Source: Robinsoniella peoriensis
GTDB taxonomy: Bacteria; Bacillota; Clostridia; Lachnospirales; Lachnospiraceae
Assembly: GCF_042680125.1 (NCBI RefSeq)
Contig: NZ_JBHTNY010000016.1
DNA length: 64,000 nt
Reading direction: 5' to 3' (one strand)
Part shown: positions 1 to 7,847 of the stretch, one piece after another
Numbering within the stretch: position 1 is the first letter of the stretch
Layout: each line of letters starts with the position of its first letter
The notes under the pieces: model-generated
What the model was told of the DNA's origin: nothing
The model's input: the letters and a program-made list of their open reading frames with translations, nothing else
The model's database searches: none
Translations under genes and position numbers: made by a program

Positions 1-1
1 A

Positions 2-178
2 ATTATAAGTAAGGGACAGCTTTTTGATACATATCATAAGTCCGGTATTTTTTATATTGTCTGTGAAGAAGCAGATTTTGGGGTTGGAAGATTTTCAACT
101 GCAATAATGCTCATGGAAATATGGAAAATACCGGATTTTTGCAGTAATGAAATAATCAAAATAGGTCGAAAACTTTAA
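2..178 (+). CDS. C-terminal end of an unrecognised protein (5' end outside window)
   Basis: The frame is open from the window edge for 58 codons and ends in TAA. The decoded tail is mixed hydrophobic and charged and reads like protein, including the motif EEADFGVGRF, but I do not recognise the family. In AT-rich DNA an open stretch this long is suggestive only. No terminator follows it. It could be chance. Extending the frame upstream of the window would decide. Confidence 0.35.
   Translation: MISKGQLFDTYHKSGIFYIVCEEADFGVGRFSTAIMLMEIWKIPDFCSNEIIKIGRKL
41..135. repeat. Inverted repeat, 11-bp arms
   Basis: TCCGGTATTTT at 41-51 is matched exactly by its reverse complement AAAATACCGGA at 125-135, with 73 bases between. 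It lies inside the putative partial reading frame, so it may be coincidental. No T-run follows, so it is not a terminator. Confidence 0.4.
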
Positions 179-283
179 AAATGACTGTGTTGAAGAGGTG
201 CAATTTAAATAAGGAGGGATAATTTGATATAATTGTTAATATAATAACAGATTTTTTGCAATATATTTAAAATAATATATAAC

Positions 284-312
284 TTGACACAATTTAAAGC
301 GAGTGATAGAAT
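284..312 (+). promoter_or_regulatory. SigA-type promoter of the corrinoid methyltransferase operon
   Basis: A perfect -35 hexamer TTGACA (284-289) is followed by a 17-base spacer and TAGAAT (307-312). The transcript would begin near 319, leaving a leader of about 175 bases before the first gene. The surrounding 179-493 stretch is otherwise non-coding and AT-rich. Confidence 0.75.
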
Positions 313-360
313 AATTATATACAAAATACCGAAATGAAATGGGTGGTGATTAAAAAAATA

Positions 361-373
361 AGTGATAATCACT
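361..373. promoter_or_regulatory. Short perfect palindrome in the operon leader
   Basis: AGTGAT-A-ATCACT is a 13-base palindrome about 50 bases downstream of the -10 box. Its position just past the transcription start would suit a repressor or activator site, but no regulator gene is adjacent in the window. Function is inferred only. Confidence 0.3.
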
Positions 374-493
374 AACGGAAAAGTATGAGTAAAAGGAAAA
401 TGGCACAGCGGGGTGTCTTTTTTTTAATACTTTTATAAGATTTGCAGGGTTAGTGGAAACTAAAAACGGATCAATTTAAAGGAGGTATTATTA

Positions 494-1858
494 ATGGGTG
501 ATGTTGAACAATTAAGGCAGGAGAGAACCCGGATATTTCAGGATGTATTTGATAACAAGATTCCAAAACGTGTACCGATTAATGTAAGTCTGACGCTGGA
601 AGTTGTTGCGGGATATGCGGGAGTGGATGGAAAAGAAGCAGCATGGCATCCGGAGATTCTGATGCAGGCTGCAGATGAATTGTGCCAGAAAGTGCCATCC
701 GATATCTGTGTTTTCGGCGGTACGATCCGTATGCCGGATTCTTATCAGGCGCTTGAATCGAATAACTTTAAAATGAATAAAGTCGGGCTTATGCAGCATC
801 CCAACACAGTAGGTCTATTGCCGGAAGAATATGATGATTTTATTGATAATCCGTTGGATTGTCTGATTGAGAAGATTCTACCCAGAAATTATAGTGCACT
901 GGATTTTGAAAAAGACCCGGTCAGAGCGATGTTTGCATTAAATCAGGGGATGACCGCAAGAAATCAGTATATGATGAAAAATGGCGCCATTATCGGAGCT
1001 CTGACTCAGAAATACGGCTTTTACGCGGCAGATCCTGCAACGAAAGGCATGTGTTATGCACCGCTTGATATTCTGACTGACAATATGAGAAGCTTAAGCG
1101 GCATGTGTATGGATCTTCGCAGGAAACGTGATAAAATCGCAGCTGCGGTGGAAGCAGTATATCCGTTTAATTATATGGTCGGTATTCCTAAGAAGATCAG
1201 TAATTACGGACAGGTATTCTTCCCACTGCATCTGGCGACTTATATGAAAGAAAAAGATTTTGAAAAATTGTGGTGGGAACCATTCCTTCGCCAGGCAAAT
1301 GACTATGCATCCCTTGGACTTCACATAAATGCATTTTGCGAGCATGATTGGATGCGTTACCTGGATTATCTCTATGAAATGCCTACCGATACATACCTGA
1401 CATTCGAGATGGGTGATGCGAAGCTGGTAAAAGAAAAACTTGGTAAGAAGCATATACTTGCCGGTCTATTTCCTCTTGGAATGCTCAGAACGGCTACCAA
1501 ACAGGAATGCATTGACTATACAAAAGAATTCCTGGATATCATGATGCCGGATGGTAAATTTATCTTCCAGTTTGACAAGGGAGCATTAACATATAACGAT
1601 ATTAACCTTGAGAATCTGATTGCTGTCTGCGAGACTGTACGGGATTATGGGGTATACAAAAATGCGGGTGAGACTGCAGGCATGCAGTTTAATAAAGAAG
1701 ATTATACGCACTCAGAAGTGGCACCTCTTCAGAGTAAGTATTACAGAACCTGGGAGCAGTATCGGGAATTAAATCCGGAGACACCGGAAAGTGCCAGAGA
1801 AGTTGTTATGAATCTGGAAAACGATATTATAAAATATCTGTATTTCTTATGTGAATAA
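494..1858 (+). CDS. URO-D-superfamily methyltransferase (substrate:corrinoid methyltransferase, MT1 type)
   Basis: A 454-residue uroporphyrinogen-decarboxylase-fold protein. The next two genes encode a corrinoid protein and a methyltetrahydrofolate methyltransferase, so the likely job is the first step: moving a methyl group from a substrate such as a methoxylated aromatic to the Co(I) corrinoid. True HemE is excluded by context and by its greater length (HemE is about 340-370 residues). Candidate zinc ligands are C282, E283 and H284 (CEHDW), E305 and H320; this is inference, since O-demethylase MT1 enzymes use a zinc site in this C-terminal half. GGAGG sits 8 bases before the ATG. It is the first gene of the operon. 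The substrate cannot be named from sequence. Confidence 0.8.
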   Translation: MGDVEQLRQERTRIFQDVFDNKIPKRVPINVSLTLEVVAGYAGVDGKEAAWHPEILMQAADELCQKVPSDICVFGGTIRMPDSYQALESNNFKMNKVGLMQHPNTVGLLPEEYDDFIDNPLDCLIEKILPRNYSALDFEKDPVRAMFALNQGMTARNQYMMKNGAIIGALTQKYGFYAADPATKGMCYAPLDILTDNMRSLSGMCMDLRRKRDKIAAAVEAVYPFNYMVGIPKKISNYGQVFFPLHLATYMKEKDFEKLWWEPFLRQANDYASLGLHINAFCEHDWMRYLDYLYEMPTDTYLTFEMGDAKLVKEKLGKKHILAGLFPLGMLRTATKQECIDYTKEFLDIMMPDGKFIFQFDKGALTYNDINLENLIAVCETVRDYGVYKNAGETAGMQFNKEDYTHSEVAPLQSKYYRTWEQYRELNPETPESAREVVMNLENDIIKYLYFLCE

Positions 1859-1916
1859 AATTGCGGGAATATAAAACAAACGAAATAAATAATGCGGATG
1901 GATAGGAGGATTTTTT

Positions 1917-2558
1917 ATGGCTGATTTTGATAAATTGAAGGACGCAATGGGTGATCTGGAGGAAGATGATGTATTAGAGATGCTGGAGAAGGTAATGGAG
2001 GACGGCGGTTCACAGGCTGGTGAGGCAATGAAAGCCTGCCAGGAAGGTATGAACATTGTTGGCGAACGCTTTGCAAGCCAGGAGTATTTTGTATCTGATC
2101 TGATTTTTTCCGGTGAGTTAATGACAGAAGCCATGGATATTATACGTCCTGCACTTTTGTCGCAGTCCAGTGAAAAAGTAGGGAAAATGATTTTATGTAC
2201 CGTGGAAGGAGATCTCCACGACATCGGCAAAAATATTGTAAAAGCCATGTTGGAAGCCAGCGGCTTTGATGTTGTGGATATGGGGATTGATGTTCCGGCA
2301 GCAGAAATTGTAAAAAAAGCAAAAGAGGAAGGCATTCATATTATCGGACTGAGCGGTGTTCTTACACTGGCAATTGATTCTATGAAAGCCACAATCGAAG
2401 CATTTAAAGAGGCAGGATTGAGAGAAGATGTTAAGATCGTAATCGGCGGAGCACCGGTTACAGATAAAGTATGTGAACTGGTAGGTGCAGATGCCTGGGC
2501 GATTAATCCGGCAGATACAATTAGAACCTGTCGTGAATGGTCCGGCAGTGCAGCATAG
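1917..2558 (+). CDS. Corrinoid (B12-binding) methyl-carrier protein
   Basis: A 213-residue two-domain corrinoid protein of the MtaC/MtbC/MtvC type. Residues 1-88 form the helical cap domain. The Rossmann B12-binding domain follows, with the base-off signature D99-L-H101-D-I-G104, whose His supplies the lower cobalt ligand. The downstream GLSGVLT and GGAPVT segments are the usual nucleotide-loop contacts. It accepts the methyl group from the preceding methyltransferase and donates it to the next gene's product. AGGAGG lies 7 bases before the ATG. The 58-base gap from the first gene suits one operon. Family assignment is firm; the physiological partner is inferred from the neighbours. Confidence 0.92.
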   Translation: MADFDKLKDAMGDLEEDDVLEMLEKVMEDGGSQAGEAMKACQEGMNIVGERFASQEYFVSDLIFSGELMTEAMDIIRPALLSQSSEKVGKMILCTVEGDLHDIGKNIVKAMLEASGFDVVDMGIDVPAAEIVKKAKEEGIHIIGLSGVLTLAIDSMKATIEAFKEAGLREDVKIVIGGAPVTDKVCELVGADAWAINPADTIRTCREWSGSAA

Positions 2559-2569
2559 GTGGTGAATAT

Positions 2570-3379
2570 ATGATAATTATCGGAGAAAAAATTAACGGTG
2601 CTATACCCTCTGCTGCGAAAGCAATAGCAGCCAGGGATGAAGAATTTATACGTAATCTGGCAATCCGACAAACGGAAGCAGGAGCCGATTTTCTGGATGT
2701 GTGTGCAGGCGGAGCTCCGGAGAAGGAGTTAGATGATCTGACCTGGCTCATGAAGATTGTTCAGGATACCGTAGATACCCCTCTTTGTATCGACAGTCCG
2801 AATCCTCAGATTCTTAAGGAAGTGATGCCTCTGGCTAAAAAGAGTGGGATTATTAACTCTGTTTCCGGAGAAGGAGATAAATGTGAAGTTATTTTCCCAT
2901 TATTAAAGGATAATGATTGGGAAGTGGTTGCGTTAACCTGTGATAATAAAGGCATTCCGGCAGATGCGAAACGTAAGACGGAGATCGCATTCGAATTAAT
3001 TGAAAAAGCGTCTGCTTATAACATCGGACCGGAACGTATCTATATTGATCCGCTGGTATTGGCGCTTTCCGCAGTAAATGACTCTATGTTAAATTTTATG
3101 GAAGCAATCCGAAATATTAAAGAAAAATATCCAACAGTAAAAATAACTTCAGGTTTATCCAATATATCCTATGGGATGCCTTACCGGAAAATAGTAAATC
3201 AGAATTTCCTTGCACTGGCATTATCTGCAGGAATGGATTCTGCAATTGTAGACCCGACAAACCGGGATACTTATGCAACGATTTTAGCTGCAGAAGCCCT
3301 GCTTAATCAGGATCGGTTCTGCCGGAAGTATAATAAAGCGTACCGGGCTGGGAGAATTGGACCAATAAAAGACAAGTAA
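2570..3379 (+). CDS. Methyltetrahydrofolate:corrinoid methyltransferase (MT2; pterin-binding TIM barrel)
   Basis: A 269-residue pterin-binding protein of the DHPS/MeTr family (AcsE/MtvA-like). It should pass the methyl group from the methylcorrinoid protein to tetrahydrofolate. Visible family motifs are IIGEKING at the N-terminus, GADFLDVCAGG, CIDSPNP, INSVSGE, and GLSNISYGMP with the pterin-contacting Asn. The ATG at 2570 was chosen because it follows GGTGG with normal spacing and begins directly with the conserved first strand. An upstream in-frame start at 2537 would overlap the corrinoid gene. The stop of that gene is 12 bases away, consistent with translational coupling. Confidence 0.9.
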   Translation: MIIIGEKINGAIPSAAKAIAARDEEFIRNLAIRQTEAGADFLDVCAGGAPEKELDDLTWLMKIVQDTVDTPLCIDSPNPQILKEVMPLAKKSGIINSVSGEGDKCEVIFPLLKDNDWEVVALTCDNKGIPADAKRKTEIAFELIEKASAYNIGPERIYIDPLVLALSAVNDSMLNFMEAIRNIKEKYPTVKITSGLSNISYGMPYRKIVNQNFLALALSAGMDSAIVDPTNRDTYATILAAEALLNQDRFCRKYNKAYRAGRIGPIKDK

Positions 3380-3406
3380 GCAGAGAAGGAGGCGTTTCGA
3401 AAAGTT

Positions 3407-4069
3407 ATGAAAACTACAATTATAGGTTGTAAAACCCTTCAGGATGAACTGGAAACCGCCCTCCAAAAAACCGGATTATCTTATCCGATCATCTGGGTTG
3501 AGTCGGGACTTCACAATACTCCGGATAGATTAAGAGCACGGTTACAGGAAATATTCAGTAAAATTACAGATGCCGAAAGAGTGCTTGTGGCGATGGGATT
3601 TTGCGGGAATTCCGTGCAGAACTTAAAAGCAGGAAACTTTGAAGTAATTATTCCAAGAGTAGATGACTGTATTACCCTTTTACTGGGATCGGTTCAGCGA
3701 AGAGAGGAGATAGCCAGACAAAAGGGAACATATTTTCTCAGCAAAGGATGGCTGAACGGGGAACAGAATATATGGGCAGAATATCAGTATGCCCAGAAGA
3801 AATACGGGGTAAGAAGGACAAAATCACTTTACAGAGAAATCTTAAAGCATTACAAAAGGCTTGGTATACTGGATACCGGATGCTATCCCATTGAGAAGCT
3901 GATGGAAGAAACAAAAGAAATAGCAGCTACACTTGAATTAGAACAGGAAAAACTGAGTGCATCTGTGGATTATCTGGTGAAATTATTGGAAGGCCCCTGG
4001 CCTGCAGGACAATTTCTTACAGTCGCCCCGAATGCAATTATTGAATATCGGGATTTGTGGTTGAAATAG
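3407..4069 (+). CDS. DUF1638 domain protein of the methyltransferase operon
   Basis: A 220-residue DUF1638-family protein. Motifs include MGFCGNSVQNL, PRVDDCITLLLG and a C-terminal DTGCYPIEKL. The family often sits beside corrinoid methyltransferases, but its biochemical role is not established. Conserved Cys, Asp and His/Tyr residues leave a metal- or cofactor-related role open (inference). AGGAGG is 14 bases upstream of the ATG, unusually far, and no in-frame alternative start lies closer. It is the last gene before a strong terminator, so it belongs to the operon. No corrinoid reactivator (RACo/RamA type) is encoded in the cluster. Confidence 0.8.
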   Translation: MKTTIIGCKTLQDELETALQKTGLSYPIIWVESGLHNTPDRLRARLQEIFSKITDAERVLVAMGFCGNSVQNLKAGNFEVIIPRVDDCITLLLGSVQRREEIARQKGTYFLSKGWLNGEQNIWAEYQYAQKKYGVRRTKSLYREILKHYKRLGILDTGCYPIEKLMEETKEIAATLELEQEKLSASVDYLVKLLEGPWPAGQFLTVAPNAIIEYRDLWLK

Positions 4070-4095
4070 GACTTGCGCCACAGGACTTACAAAAA

Positions 4096-4130
4096 GGCGG
4101 TATCCGCATTTACGCAGATACCGTCTTTTT
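4096..4130. terminator. Bidirectional rho-independent terminator between DUF1638 gene and aroA
   Basis: A stem with one G-T pair, GGCGGTATC against GATACCGTC, is flanked by A5 on the left and T5 on the right, so it can stop transcription from both converging genes. Confidence 0.85.
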
Positions 4131-4188
4131 ACATTTCCTTCGTGCCGGTCACGGATAAGTTCATAGATGCGTGCCTGGAAAACGAAAC

Positions 4189-5466
4189 TCAGTTATTTAA
4201 TCTTGCAAGATCCTGGTAAAATCCAGGATAACTGATATTTACACAGTCCGCATCTTCAATATGCGTCGTGCCGCTGCTTGCCAGGGCAGCAATTGCAAAT
4301 GACATTGCAATACGATGGTCTTTATGGCTTTTTATTGTACTGCCGTGAAGCCCGGTTCCGCCTTTTATAACCATACCGTCTTCCGTTGCCTGTATATCTG
4401 CGCCCATGGAGGCCAGGTTATTCACCATTACGTCAATGCGGTTAGATTCTTTCACTTTTAATTCCTGAGCATCTTTAATAACAGTTGTGCCTTTGGCAAA
4501 ACAAGCCAGAACGGCTACCACGGGAAGTTCATCAATAAGTGTAGGTATCATGGAACCGCCCACCGTAATGCCTTTCAGGCTGCTGTGACGGACTAGGATA
4601 TCTGCAGTAGGTTCGCCGTTGTCACAATTTTCATTTAACAGTGTTAAATCTGCGCCCATTTCCCGGCAGACATGGAGGAGACCATCTCTGGTAGGATTTA
4701 TTCCCACATTTTTAATCAGTATTTCAGAACCAGGTACAATCAATCCTGCTGCAATAAAATACGCAGCAGATGAAATATCTCCGGGAACGGATACGCTTTG
4801 TCCCTTTAACACGGGATTTGGCAGGATGGTTGCAGTAGTTCCTTTACAGGTAACATTTCCACCGAAATAATTCAGCATAATTTCTGAGTGGTTACGGGAA
4901 ACGAATGGTTCTGTAACGCTGGTAGGTGTATCGGCATATAGTCCGGCAAGGAGAACGGCCGATTTTACCTGGGCAGAAGCCACGGGTGAAGTATAATGTA
5001 TCCCGTGCAGATGCTTTCCAATGATCCGAAGAGGAGCACAGCCGTTATCCCGGATGCTGATAAGCTCAGCCCCCATCATGGATAACGGATCAATAATCCG
5101 CTTCATGGGACGCTTCTGGATCGATTCGTCACCGTTTAAGATACTTTCAAATGACTGTCCGGACAGAATACCGGATATCATACGTGTAGTTGTACCGCTG
5201 TTACCGGTATCCAGGGTATCAGTTGGAGCTGTCAGTCCATGGAGCCCTTTTCCATGTATGCGGATGCAGTCTGGGGTATTTTCAATATCAACACCCAGCT
5301 TTTTAAAACAGCTGATCGTAGAAAGGCAGTCAGCTCCCTGCAGAAAATTTCTCACTTCTGTAGTTCCTAAGGAGAGTGCGCCGAACATAACGGCACGATG
5401 TGAGATGGATTTGTCACCGGGAACTGTGATTTCTCCTTTTAAAGCTTTTGTTTTTGTGAATTCCAT
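4189..5466 (-). CDS. aroA: 3-phosphoshikimate 1-carboxyvinyltransferase (EPSP synthase)
   Basis: A 425-residue full-length EPSP synthase. It joins shikimate-3-phosphate and phosphoenolpyruvate in the chorismate pathway. The N-terminal PGDKSISHRAVMFGAL holds the substrate-binding Lys, Ser and Arg. LDTGNSGTTTRM is the PEP loop, and KESNRID near the C-terminus is a signature of the family. The ATG follows GGAGG with 4 bases between. It is the third gene of the aroF-tyrA-aroA unit, 42 bases after tyrA. The C-terminus reads DHRIAMSFA, the last conserved motif, so the gene is intact. Confidence 0.97.
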   Translation of the reverse strand: MEFTKTKALKGEITVPGDKSISHRAVMFGALSLGTTEVRNFLQGADCLSTISCFKKLGVDIENTPDCIRIHGKGLHGLTAPTDTLDTGNSGTTTRMISGILSGQSFESILNGDESIQKRPMKRIIDPLSMMGAELISIRDNGCAPLRIIGKHLHGIHYTSPVASAQVKSAVLLAGLYADTPTSVTEPFVSRNHSEIMLNYFGGNVTCKGTTATILPNPVLKGQSVSVPGDISSAAYFIAAGLIVPGSEILIKNVGINPTRDGLLHVCREMGADLTLLNENCDNGEPTADILVRHSSLKGITVGGSMIPTLIDELPVVAVLACFAKGTTVIKDAQELKVKESNRIDVMVNNLASMGADIQATEDGMVIKGGTGLHGSTIKSHKDHRIAMSFAIAALASSGTTHIEDADCVNISYPGFYQDLARLNN

Positions 5467-5508
5467 AAAACCTCCATATGCAAATCATCCGTTTAGAAAA
5501 GTAAAATC

Positions 5509-6606
5509 CTATCGCTCATAAATGGTATAGCGGTATTTTCTTAATAAATCTACGGCCTTTTTCAATGCGTTTTCTTCATAAAATTCTACCCGCAGGACAC
5601 CTTCTTCGAATTCACGGTTGTGTACGATCCCGATATTCTTAATACTGATGCCATTGGTGGCAAGAATGGTTGCAAGAGCAGCGATCCCGCCGGCTTCGTC
5701 TACCATATCACAGTAAAGCATATGAACCTTTTTCAGAGGACCGCTGGAAGAGTCCGAGATAGAATCCCTGTATTCCCTGGAGCTGTCAAATAATTGATAG
5801 ATATCCTGGTTATCTTTTGCAGTTAAAGCAGTTTTTACCTGGTTCAGACTATCAATATAGCGGTTTAGAACAGTCAGGATATTACCGCTGTTTGTCATGC
5901 AGATCTGTTCCCACATTTCTGCAGAAGAAGAAGCAATTCTGGTAATATCTTTAAAGCCTCCGGCTGCAATTGTTTTCATGGTTTCATTCCCCGTATCAGA
6001 ATCTTTTACCAGATTTACCAGAGTGGAAGCGATGATATGGGGCAGGTGGCTGATGGCAGCTGTAGCAAAATCATGTTCTTCATAATTTAACACAAGGGGT
6101 ATTGCTTTTAATGCTGATACAAATGTTTTATACTTTTGTACCATTTCTGCAGGGACAGTGGCTGATGGAGTAAGGATGTAATATGCATTCTCAATTAAAT
6201 GACGCTTAGCATTTCGAATCCCTGTCTTTTCACTGCCCGCCATGGGGTGCCCTCCTATGAAATTATCTTCCATATCAAGGGCAATGACTTTCTCGTGGAT
6301 ATCGGTCTTAGTGCTGCCTACATCTGTCAGAATGCAGTCTTTTTTTATGAAATCCTTTAACTGACAAAGATAAGCGGCATTGGATTCAACCGGTGCGCAT
6401 AAAAATATATAGTCGCAGCTGCCAAACTCCTGTGTAATTCCTTCGCAGGCAGCATCAATAATGCCTTCAGCCAGAGCATAGTCAATGGTTGACTGACTTC
6501 TGGTATGGGCTATTATTTTCGTTTCCGGGTAAAAATAGCGGATGGCTTTGGCAATCGACCCGCCAATGAGTCCAAGGCCGATAAAGCCAACGGTTACATC
6601 ATTCAT
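5509..6606 (-). CDS. tyrA: Prephenate dehydrogenase with C-terminal ACT domain
   Basis: A 365-residue TyrA. It oxidises prephenate to 4-hydroxyphenylpyruvate for tyrosine. The NAD site GLGLIGGS lies near the N-terminus, GGHPMAGSEKTG is the conserved active-site stretch, and SHLPHI follows in the helical domain. The last 70 or so residues form an ACT domain (the segment containing DEAGGIAALATILA), which in this family usually senses tyrosine. The start overlaps the end of aroF by 4 bases and its AGAAAGGA ribosome site lies inside aroF, so the two are coupled. Confidence 0.95.
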   Translation of the reverse strand: MNDVTVGFIGLGLIGGSIAKAIRYFYPETKIIAHTRSQSTIDYALAEGIIDAACEGITQEFGSCDYIFLCAPVESNAAYLCQLKDFIKKDCILTDVGSTKTDIHEKVIALDMEDNFIGGHPMAGSEKTGIRNAKRHLIENAYYILTPSATVPAEMVQKYKTFVSALKAIPLVLNYEEHDFATAAISHLPHIIASTLVNLVKDSDTGNETMKTIAAGGFKDITRIASSSAEMWEQICMTNSGNILTVLNRYIDSLNQVKTALTAKDNQDIYQLFDSSREYRDSISDSSSGPLKKVHMLYCDMVDEAGGIAALATILATNGISIKNIGIVHNREFEEGVLRVEFYEENALKKAVDLLRKYRYTIYER

Positions 6607-7619
6607 TTAAATGTCCTTTCTGCAAGTTTTGCAAATGGTATCAGTTCGTCAGAAAGTCCATCGAACTGTTCAAAAGTCAGTGACTGCGGTCCGTCGGAGA
6701 GCGCGCAGGCAGGATTGTTATGTACTTCGATCATCAGTCCGTCTGCTCCGGCAGCGATTGCACATTTAGCCAATGGTGCTACATAGGCTCTTACTCCGGT
6801 AGCGTGGCTTGGATCAACGATGATTGGCAGATGGGACTTGGATTTAATTACAGGGACAGCACTGATATCCAGTGTATTCCTGGTGGCAGTTTCGAAGGTA
6901 CGGATTCCTCGCTCGCAGAGAACCACATTTGGATTCCCCTCCGCGATAATATATTCCGCAGCATTTAACCATTCATCAATTGTTGCAGCAAGACCACGTT
7001 TTAATAATACCGGAAGTCCGGAACGCCCTGCTTCTTTCAGAAGCTGGAAGTTCTGCATATTTCTGGCACCGATCTGGATCATATCCACATACCTGGCAGC
7101 AGCTTCGATAGCTTTTTCACTGATTACTTCACAAATAGTGTTAAGCCCTGTTTCCTCCCTTGCGGTTTGCATGTAACGGAGTCCTTCTTCTTCCAGTCCC
7201 TGGAATGAGTATGGGGAGGTACGTGGCTTGTATGCACCGCCGCGAACAAATGTTGCGCCTGCTTTTTTAACAGCGTGGGCGATTAAAAGAAGCTGTTCCT
7301 CAGATTCAACCGCGCAGGGACCGGCCATGATTGTTAAGTTATTTGGTCCGATCTCTGTATTGCCTACTTTAATTACGCTGGGTTCCGGATGGAATTTTTT
7401 GTTGGATAATTTGTACGTTTCTGTTACAGGAACAATCTTATCAACACCGGGAGCGATTTCCAGATTCTGGTTGGATAGTTTAGTTTTGTCTCCAACTACA
7501 CCGATAATCGTTACTTCCTGGCCCTGTGACAAATGGGTTTCTAATCCTTTGGATTTTATTAACTGCACCACGTGGTCAATATTTTCCTGGGGTGCGTGAG
7601 GTTTCATTACAATAATCAT
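6603..7619 (-). CDS. aroF: 3-deoxy-7-phosphoheptulonate synthase (DAHP synthase)
   Basis: A 338-residue type I DAHP synthase with an N-terminal ferredoxin-like regulatory domain (about residues 1-70) before the KDPGal/KdsA-like barrel. It condenses PEP and erythrose-4-phosphate, the first step of aromatic biosynthesis. Motifs are MAGPCAVES, FVRGGAYKPRTSPYSFQG, QIGARNMQNF, LLKRG and DPSHATG, with metal-ligand Cys, His, Glu and Asp in place. AGAAGGAG is 7 bases before the ATG. It is the first gene of the minus-strand aro operon and has its own consensus promoter. I see no T-box leader. Confidence 0.96.
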   Translation of the reverse strand: MIIVMKPHAPQENIDHVVQLIKSKGLETHLSQGQEVTIIGVVGDKTKLSNQNLEIAPGVDKIVPVTETYKLSNKKFHPEPSVIKVGNTEIGPNNLTIMAGPCAVESEEQLLLIAHAVKKAGATFVRGGAYKPRTSPYSFQGLEEEGLRYMQTAREETGLNTICEVISEKAIEAAARYVDMIQIGARNMQNFQLLKEAGRSGLPVLLKRGLAATIDEWLNAAEYIIAEGNPNVVLCERGIRTFETATRNTLDISAVPVIKSKSHLPIIVDPSHATGVRAYVAPLAKCAIAAGADGLMIEVHNNPACALSDGPQSLTFEQFDGLSDELIPFAKLAERTFK

Positions 7620-7652
7620 AATTTTATTCTCCTTCTATGTTTAGCTCCTGTT

Positions 7653-7681
7653 ATTCTACTATTGAAAAGCTCTTCTGTCAA
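7653..7681 (-). promoter_or_regulatory. SigA-type promoter of aroF-tyrA-aroA
   Basis: On the minus strand TTGACA (7676-7681) is followed by exactly 17 bases and TAGAAT (7653-7658). The leader to the aroF start is about 30 bases, leaving no room for an attenuator. Confidence 0.8.
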
Positions 7682-7749
7682 TACTTTGACGCTTTAACGC
7701 GACGAAAATTTGGGGTTAAAAAAATATTTGTTAAAAGTGAATAAAATAC

Positions 7750-7778
7750 TTGAAATATTGTGACAATTTTAGTAAAAT
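7750..7778 (+). promoter_or_regulatory. SigA-type promoter of the EF-G-like gene
   Basis: TTGAAA (7750-7755), a 17-base spacer and TAAAAT (7773-7778). It is divergent from the aro promoter. A small hairpin, ATGACA-GCAG-TGTCAT, follows at about 7802-7817 in the leader. Confidence 0.65.
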
Positions 7779-7847
7779 ATATCCATAGACTAAACAAGGG
7801 ATGACAGCAGTGTCATTCGCAAATAACTAGTATTGGAGGAATTTAAT

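Noticed and set aside
181..222. Short frame of 13 codons after the putative partial gene
   Set aside because: No ribosome site before it, no recognisable content, and it is too short to separate from chance.
401..420. TGGCAC resembling a sigma-54 -24 element before the methyltransferase operon
   Set aside because: The matching GC of the -12 element is absent at the required spacing, and a consensus SigA promoter already lies upstream.
7620..7652. T-box or other aromatic-amino-acid riboswitch before aroF
   Set aside because: The leader is only about 30 bases, with no T-box motif or terminator/antiterminator pair.
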